A DNA stretch of 64,000 nucleotides from Ottowia flava (GTDB taxonomy: Bacteria > Pseudomonadota > Gammaproteobacteria > Burkholderiales > Burkholderiaceae_C). Below the pieces are notes generated by a model, which made no database searches, was not told where the DNA came from, and worked only from the letters and a program-made list of their open reading frames with translations. How positions within the stretch are numbered: position 1 is the first letter of the stretch; each line of letters opens with the position of its first letter. The stretch lies in the NCBI RefSeq assembly GCF_042680565.1, contig NZ_JBHUEJ010000004.1, forward strand, positions 1 through 64,000. Direction: 5' to 3'. Of the stretch, positions 59,612 to 64,000 are shown piece after piece. A program made the translations under genes and the position numbers.

Positions 59612-60319
59612 TCAGAAAGCTCCCTGCAGGGCCAGTTCGGCGCGCGTGCCGGCCATGCCGGGAAAAAGGCGCCGCGCGGCCGCATCGGTGGCGTGCACGG
59701 TCAGCCGAGCCTCGAAAGGCGCCTTGAAAGCCCACACCACGCCGACCGAGCCGTGCGTGTAGCTGGGCGCATGGGCGCGATCGAGCAGGTAGCGCGCGAG
59801 CGTGACTTCTGCGCGCCACTGCTCGTTGAGCGGATGGCGTGCCCCCAGCAGCACGTAGGTGCCGTGGCCACCGCTGGCCATGGCGTTGCTCGAGTGGCCG
59901 ACGGACAGCCAGGCACGGTCGCGCCAGGACAGCGCCAGATTCACCTCGTTCCAGTTCAGTGCGGCGTTGGCGCGCGGGTATTGATAGCGCAGGCCATACA
60001 GGTCCAGCGCCCAGTCGTCGGACAGCTTGCCCGCCCATCCCAGCGCCAGATCGAATTCACTGGCGGCGCCGTTATCGGGCCGGAACTTGACGTTGGAGCC
60101 CCACACCGAGGCGTACAGCCCTGACGGAAGCGCGTATTTCACGCCCACCTGCGCAGCGGGTGACTGACGGGTCTGGGACGAGCCGCGCCAGACATAGTCG
60201 GTGGTCAAGGTGACGGTGCCCGAAAACTGGGCGGCTGCACTGGTGGGGCAGCTCAGGAAGATCATGCCGCCCGTCGCTGCGGCAAGCGCAGACAGGGGCC
60301 GAATCGGTGCGGATCGCAT
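59612..60319 (-). CDS. TorF-family putative outer-membrane porin
   Basis: The 235-residue protein has a signal peptide (about 10-33, ending SAAAQ) and beta-barrel-like segments including VTLTTDYVWRGSSQT, the hallmark of the TorF (TIGR02001) family, then SGLYASVWGSNV. It ends in a hydrophobic/aromatic C-terminus (ALQGAF) typical of outer-membrane barrels. It is first in the kdp operon, only 32 bases from kdpA, so it is probably potassium-regulated and may admit ions. The role of the family is not established. Confidence 0.85.
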   Translation of the reverse strand: MRSAPIRPLSALAAATGGMIFLSCPTSAAAQFSGTVTLTTDYVWRGSSQTRQSPAAQVGVKYALPSGLYASVWGSNVKFRPDNGAASEFDLALGWAGKLSDDWALDLYGLRYQYPRANAALNWNEVNLALSWRDRAWLSVGHSSNAMASGGHGTYVLLGARHPLNEQWRAEVTLARYLLDRAHAPSYTHGSVGVVWAFKAPFEARLTVHATDAAARRLFPGMAGTRAELALQGAF

Positions 60320-60530
60320 AGCCAATGGAAACAGTCGGATGGCGAAATTGCCGATTCAAAGTATTCGTCCGAGGCCCGTAAACTTTCCATTCGTGAACGG
60401 CCGGTGGCCATAAGTTCTGCGTAAATTTTTGGGGCGCGCGGGCGGACTTTTGGGCTGCTGGCGGACGCCAGCAGCGCGCCCTGCAGGGCCAGGCGGGATT
60501 GGTCACAATCGTCGGTTCCCTCATGCGCCC

Positions 60531-61274
60531 ATGACCTCGTTCACTCCCCTGTCCAAGCTGCCCAACTTCGATCCCCGCCGCGTGCCCATCACTGGCGTGG
60601 ATACCCAGCTGCCGGCCATCCCGGCCGAGCGCCTGACACCCGACGCGTTGCGTGCGCGGTTTCAGCAGCCGCCCGCCTGGCAGCCCGAGTTGCGGCAGGA
60701 GCCGCGCTTCGCCGACCGGGCGCCAGCGGCAGCCGCCGTGCTGGTCCCACTGGTCGAGCGCGCCGGTGGCCTGTCGGTCTTGCTGACCGAGCGCACGCAG
60801 AATCTGTCGACCCATTCCGGCCAAGTTGCCTTTCCCGGCGGCAAGGTCGATCCGGAAGACGTGGACGTGGACGATGCGGCGCTGCGCGAAGCGCAGGAAG
60901 AGGTCGATCTGCCGCGCAGTCACGTCGACGTGATCGGCCGACTGCCCGTCTACATCACCGGCACGCAGTTCATCGTCACGCCCGTGGTGGCGTTGGTGCG
61001 GCCCGGTTTCGTGCTGCATCCCAACCCCGACGAGGTGGCACACGCCTTTGAGGTGCCGCTGGCGTTCCTGATGAACCCTGCGCACCACCGCCGTCACCGG
61101 CTGGAATGGGAGGGCAACGCGCGCGAGTGGTTCTCGATGCCTTACATTGAGCGCGTGCAGGTCGAGCCGCGCGCCGGTGAGTCGCCGCCGACACCCGACA
61201 CCGAGGTCGAGCGCTTCATTTGGGGCGCCACGGCCGGCATGTTGCGCAACTTCTACAGGTTCCTGGCCGCATAG
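60531..61274 (+). CDS. CoA pyrophosphatase, Nudix family (NudL-like)
   Basis: The 247-residue protein has the CoA-pyrophosphohydrolase signature LLTERTQNLSTHSGQVAFPG followed by the Nudix box from Gly102-Gly103 through REAQEEVDL (about 119-127). The usual glycine near the end of the box (REAQEEIGL in relatives) is Asp here. Relatives hydrolyse CoA to 4'-phosphopantetheine and adenosine 3',5'-diphosphate. ATG 60531 starts MTSFTPLSKLPNF. It lies near rplS in relatives; here the kdp operon intervenes. Confidence 0.92.
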   Translation: MTSFTPLSKLPNFDPRRVPITGVDTQLPAIPAERLTPDALRARFQQPPAWQPELRQEPRFADRAPAAAAVLVPLVERAGGLSVLLTERTQNLSTHSGQVAFPGGKVDPEDVDVDDAALREAQEEVDLPRSHVDVIGRLPVYITGTQFIVTPVVALVRPGFVLHPNPDEVAHAFEVPLAFLMNPAHHRRHRLEWEGNAREWFSMPYIERVQVEPRAGESPPTPDTEVERFIWGATAGMLRNFYRFLAA

Positions 61275-61318
61275 CGTTCGGTGCGCAGGCCCGCCGCGGG
61301 GCTGACTATCATTCCGCC

Positions 61319-62299
61319 ATGGCCTTGTTCGCGATCGTGATGGCACTCCTGCTGGAGCAGGTGCGCCCGCTCGCGCCGGGCAATCCGGCCGCGGCACAGC
61401 TGCGGCGCTGGGTGCGCGGCGTCGGCCACGCGGTGGACGCCGGCGGCCGCCAGCACGCTTGGCTGGCCTGGACGCTGGCCGTTATCGTGCCGGCGCTGGC
61501 CGTGATGGGTGTGCACTGGCTGTGCCTGTGGCTGGCCGGCTGGCCGCTGGCGCTAGCGTGGAACGTGGCGGTGCTGTACCTGACGCTGGGTTTTCGCCAG
61601 TTCAGCCACCATTTCACCGGCATCCGCGACGCGCTGGACGCGGGCGACGAGGAGCGCGCACGCCAGTTGCTCGCGCGCTGGCAGCAGGTCGACGCCAGCG
61701 CGCTGCCGCGCAGCGAGATCGTGCGCCATGTCATCGAATATTCCGTGCTGTCGGCGCACCGCCACGTCTTTGGCGTGCTCGCCTGGTATTCGGTGCTGTC
61801 GATGCTGGGCCTGGGGCCGGCGGGCGCGGTGTTCTACCGCAACGCCGACTTTGCGGCCGGCTACTGGCGGCGCAAGCTGCAGTCGGCCGACCAGCCGATC
61901 AGCGCGGCCCTCGGCACGCTGGCGGCTGCGGCGTGGCGCGCCATCGACTGGCTGCCTGCGCGCATGACGGCGCTGGCCTTCGCCATCGTCGGCAGTTTCG
62001 AGGACGCGATCGACGCCTGGCGCCAGTACGCCACGCGCGAAGGCAACGTCAACGACGGCGTGATCCTGGCGGCGACTTCCGGTGCCATCGGCGTGCGGCT
62101 GGGCGGCGCTGCCCTGCGGCCGGTGCCGCAGGCGGTGGGCATCGGCCCGCTGCCGTTGCCTGCCGACCTGAACGACGAACTGCCGGGCGAGCCCGCCATC
62201 CCTGCGCATTTCACGCAGGTGGTGGGCCTGGTGTGGCGCACCGTGGCGCTGTGGCTGCTGCTGCTGGTGCTGCTGACGCTGGCGCACGTATTGGGTTGA
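61319..62299 (+). CDS. CobD/CbiB-family membrane protein
   Basis: The 326-residue protein has about four to five hydrophobic segments and family motifs ALFAIVMALLLEQVRPL, FRQFSHHFTGIRDAL and EDAIDAWRQYATREGN. It belongs to the CobD/CbiB (AmpE-like) family; true CbiB forms adenosylcobinamide phosphate. No cobalamin genes are adjacent, so a regulatory or other role, as in AmpE-type relatives, is possible. It begins 45 bases after the Nudix stop. Confidence 0.85.
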   Translation: MALFAIVMALLLEQVRPLAPGNPAAAQLRRWVRGVGHAVDAGGRQHAWLAWTLAVIVPALAVMGVHWLCLWLAGWPLALAWNVAVLYLTLGFRQFSHHFTGIRDALDAGDEERARQLLARWQQVDASALPRSEIVRHVIEYSVLSAHRHVFGVLAWYSVLSMLGLGPAGAVFYRNADFAAGYWRRKLQSADQPISAALGTLAAAAWRAIDWLPARMTALAFAIVGSFEDAIDAWRQYATREGNVNDGVILAATSGAIGVRLGGAALRPVPQAVGIGPLPLPADLNDELPGEPAIPAHFTQVVGLVWRTVALWLLLLVLLTLAHVLG

Positions 62300-62312
62300 G
62301 TGGCAAATCGGC

Positions 62313-62360
62313 CTGTCGCGCTACAGCCACCTACGCAGCCAGCTATTGAATAGGTAGCGA
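62313..62360 (-). repeat. Short dispersed element after cobD
   Basis: Minus-strand reading: CGCTACCTATTCAATAGCTG, GCTGCGTAGGTGGCTGTAGC. It is the first half of the element. Confidence 0.78.
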
Positions 62361-62420
62361 ATGTGACGTGGCGCCACGGCATCCGGACAGGCGGGCGCCA
62401 AAACGCCGTGTCCCGGTGAA

Positions 62421-62492
62421 TTCATAGCCAAATTGGCCAGAAGCCGTACAACCACCTGCGCAGCCAGCTCCGAGTTTCATAGCGCTTCTGCC
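62421..62492 (-). repeat. Short dispersed element at the end of the LysR gene
   Basis: Minus-strand reading: CAGAAGCGCTATGAAACTCG, GAGCTGGCTGCGCAGGTGG, TTGTACGGCTTCTGGCCAAT. It contains the stop codon of the LysR gene (62479-62477). Confidence 0.9.
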
Positions 62493-63382
62493 GATGACGC
62501 CAGGTGCTCCAGCAACAGGCGCGCGGCCGGCGGCAGCAGCGCTTCGTCGCGGCAGAAGAGGGCAAAGCGCCGCTCGGCCCAGGCGTCGGTCAGCGGCGTG
62601 ATGGTCAGACCGAACGCGTTGGCGAAAGGCGTCGCCAGTTCGGCCGGCAGCACGGCGATGGCCAGACCGGCGCGCACCACGCGCAGCGCCGCGTCAAACG
62701 TGGCGGTCACGCCGCGGTAGCGGATCGGCTGGCCCGCCAGCGCGGCGGCGCGCTGCAGCATCACCTGCACCGCGCTCTCGGGCGGCAGGCTGACGTGCTC
62801 GTACGCCAGGGTCTGCGTCAACGCCAGCTGCGGCTCGCCTGCCAGCGGGTGGCCGGCCGGCAGCACCACGGCCAGCCGGTCGCCGCGCCAGGGCCGGGTG
62901 TGCAGTCCGCGCAGGTCGGCCGCGTCCCAGCAGACACCGATCGAGGCGCTGCCTTCGCGCACGGCGCGCAGCACTTGCGTGCTGACGCCTTCCTCAATGT
63001 CGACGCGAATGGCGTGGTGCCCGGGCGCGGCCAGAAACGCCGCGACGTCGTCGGCCAGCGATTCCGCAATGGCCGACTGCGTGGCCAGCACCCGCACATG
63101 GCCGCGCACGCCCGCCGCGTAGCCGGCCATGTCGCGCTCGATCTGCGCGGTGCGGGCGAGCAGGGCGCGCGCGTGTTCCAGCAGCGTGTCGCCGGCGGGT
63201 GTGGGCTCCACGCCGCGGCGCCGACGCAGCAGCAGCGGCGTGCCCACGGTGTCCTCCAGTGCTGCCAGCCGCTTGCTGATCGCCGAGCCGACGATGGCCT
63301 GCTGCTCGGCCACGCGGGCGATGCTGCGCTGCTCGCAGACGGCAACGAAGAGGCGCAAAGAGGTCAGGTCGAGGTCGCGCAT
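62477..63382 (-). CDS. LysR-family transcriptional regulator
   Basis: The 301-residue regulator has the N-terminal helix-turn-helix (LTSLRLFVAVCEQRSIARVA, AISKRLAALED) and a C-terminal effector domain. It is divergent from an HMG-CoA-lyase-like gene, which it probably controls. A near-perfect LysR-box lies 10 bases upstream of its start. Related regulators control degradation pathways such as those for branched-chain acyl-CoA; the inducer is unknown. The stop codon lies in a dispersed element. Confidence 0.9.
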   Translation of the reverse strand: MRDLDLTSLRLFVAVCEQRSIARVAEQQAIVGSAISKRLAALEDTVGTPLLLRRRRGVEPTPAGDTLLEHARALLARTAQIERDMAGYAAGVRGHVRVLATQSAIAESLADDVAAFLAAPGHHAIRVDIEEGVSTQVLRAVREGSASIGVCWDAADLRGLHTRPWRGDRLAVVLPAGHPLAGEPQLALTQTLAYEHVSLPPESAVQVMLQRAAALAGQPIRYRGVTATFDAALRVVRAGLAIAVLPAELATPFANAFGLTITPLTDAWAERRFALFCRDEALLPPAARLLLEHLASSAEAL

Positions 63383-63391
63383 GGTCTTGAT

Positions 63392-63406
63392 GTTCCTGAT
63401 CGGAAC
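63392..63406. promoter_or_regulatory. Candidate LysR operator between LysR and HMG-CoA-lyase genes
   Basis: GTTCC (63392-63396), TGATC, GGAAC (63402-63406) is a perfect inverted repeat that contains a T-N11-A LysR box (63393-63405). It lies just upstream of the LysR start, where autorepression is expected. ATTCC and GGGAAT half-sites lie near 63414 and 63440 towards the divergent gene. Confidence 0.6.
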
Positions 63407-63490
63407 TTTAACGATTCCAAAAGAGATTTGGTGAATCAATTGGGAATACCTAGACTGCCACGCCAGACACATCATCAGGAGACAGCCTTC

Positions 63491-64000
63491 ATGACCCTCG
63501 CCACGCCCCCGCGCGCCGTGGTTCGCGAAGTCGGGCTGCGCGACGGCCTGCAGGCCATCGCCCGCACCTTGCCGACCGCGCACAAGCGCCAGTGGCTGCG
63601 CGGCGCGCACGCCGCCGGGCTGCGCGAAATCGAGGTTGGCTCCTTCGTGCCCGCCAAGTACCTGCCGCAGCTGGCCGACACGGCCGAACTGGTGGCGTTC
63701 GCGAAGACGCTGCCCGGCCTGTTCGTGTCGGTGCTGGTGCCCAACCTGCGGGGGGGCGAGGCGGCGATGGCCAGCGGCGCCGATCTGATGGTGCTGCCGC
63801 TGTCGGCCAGCCACGCGCACAGCCTGGCCAACCTGCGCAAGACCCCGGACGAGGTGGTGGCCGAGGCCGCGCGCATCCGCGCCGCGCGCGACGCCGCGGG
63901 GGCACACACGCTGCTGGAAGGTGGCGTGGGCACCGCCTTCGGCTGCACGATCCAGGGCGAGGTCTCACCGGCTGAGGTGCTGCGGCTGCTGCAGGCGCTG
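63491..64000 (+). CDS. Hydroxymethylglutaryl-CoA lyase-like protein (5' part)
   Basis: The frame is open to the window end; 170 residues are visible. It begins with the HMGL-like TIM-barrel signature VVREVGLRDGLQAI (10-23), then IEVGSFVPAKYLPQLADTAE and VLVPNLRGGEAAMASGAD. Enzymes of this family cleave HMG-CoA to acetyl-CoA and acetoacetate in leucine degradation, or related acyl-CoA substrates. The divergent LysR gene and palindromic operator suggest inducible control. Other genes of the pathway would lie beyond the window. Confidence 0.9.
   Translation, partial: MTLATPPRAVVREVGLRDGLQAIARTLPTAHKRQWLRGAHAAGLREIEVGSFVPAKYLPQLADTAELVAFAKTLPGLFVSVLVPNLRGGEAAMASGADLMVLPLSASHAHSLANLRKTPDEVVAEAARIRAARDAAGAHTLLEGGVGTAFGCTIQGEVSPAEVLRLLQAL

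Noticed and set aside
59586..59612. Eight-codon ORF (MTRAFPLE) between the porin gene and kdpA as a possible kdpF
   Set aside because: KdpF is a single membrane helix of about 29 residues; this peptide has none. It may at most be a coupling leader.

Overview
The window is 64 kb of GC-rich (roughly two-thirds G+C) bacterial DNA, densely packed with genes on both strands. Gene content and order point to the Betaproteobacteria, order Burkholderiales, most likely family Comamonadaceae (Acidovorax/Ottowia-like). The main reasons are an imuA-imuB-dnaE2 mutasome cassette, two Bug-type tripartite tricarboxylate receptors, several Burkholderiales-type small proteins (DUF4124, DUF6172, DUF1269, DUF455), trmD-rplS followed further on by a CoA-pyrophosphatase Nudix gene and a CobD/CbiB gene, and an IPTL-CTERM surface protein. 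No rRNA, tRNA, CRISPR array, insertion sequence or prophage was seen.

Layout. 1-6383: imuA (5' end outside the window), imuB and dnaE2, an inducible error-prone repair cassette. 6421-9117: a LysR regulator divergent from an SAM methyltransferase and an arylamine N-acetyltransferase. 9293-13715: alaS, a TlpA-like thioredoxin and a secreted transglutaminase-like protein. 13831-21328: metallo-hydrolase, pseudouridine synthase, trmB, suhB, hsp20, miaA and a Bcr/CflA exporter. 21515-30598: lipoprotein hydrolase, glycerophosphodiesterase, glycine-zipper protein, mutL, IPTL-CTERM protein, DedA protein and amiC. 30595-37516: tsaE, queG, an AEC transporter, a Bug receptor, a TsdA/TsdB-like dihaem cytochrome pair and xerD. 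37579-39498: an OafA-like O-acyltransferase of visibly lower GC. 39564-51495: Bug receptor, BCS1-like AAA ATPase, many small conserved proteins, DEAD-box helicase, carbonic anhydrase family protein, hslO, trmD and rplS. 51574-60319: a potassium-uptake operon, torF-like porin, kdpA, kdpB, kdpC, kdpD and kdpE on the minus strand. 60531-64000: CoA-pyrophosphatase, CobD/CbiB, LysR and a partial HMG-CoA-lyase-like gene.

The most striking feature is not a gene. A short dispersed element of about 50-70 bp, with core TAGCTGCTTGCGCAGGTGG, occurs about 16 times in both orientations. Most copies lie between genes, but at least six lie in-frame inside conserved genes (dnaE2 twice, trmB, miaA, mutL, a DUF455 gene). 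Within genes, each orientation is always read in one fixed frame, so the element adds a recognisable peptide insert. This is the behaviour described for Rickettsia palindromic elements. A second, GC-rich repeat of about 75-110 bp forms tandem blocks that have expanded the C-terminal part of ImuB and the N-terminus of DnaE2, and an inverted copy lies near the DnaE2 C-terminus.

Limits: all identifications come from reading the sequence and from knowledge of families; no database search was run. Start codons were chosen from ribosome-binding sites, overlaps with neighbours and family-typical N-termini, and some remain ambiguous.
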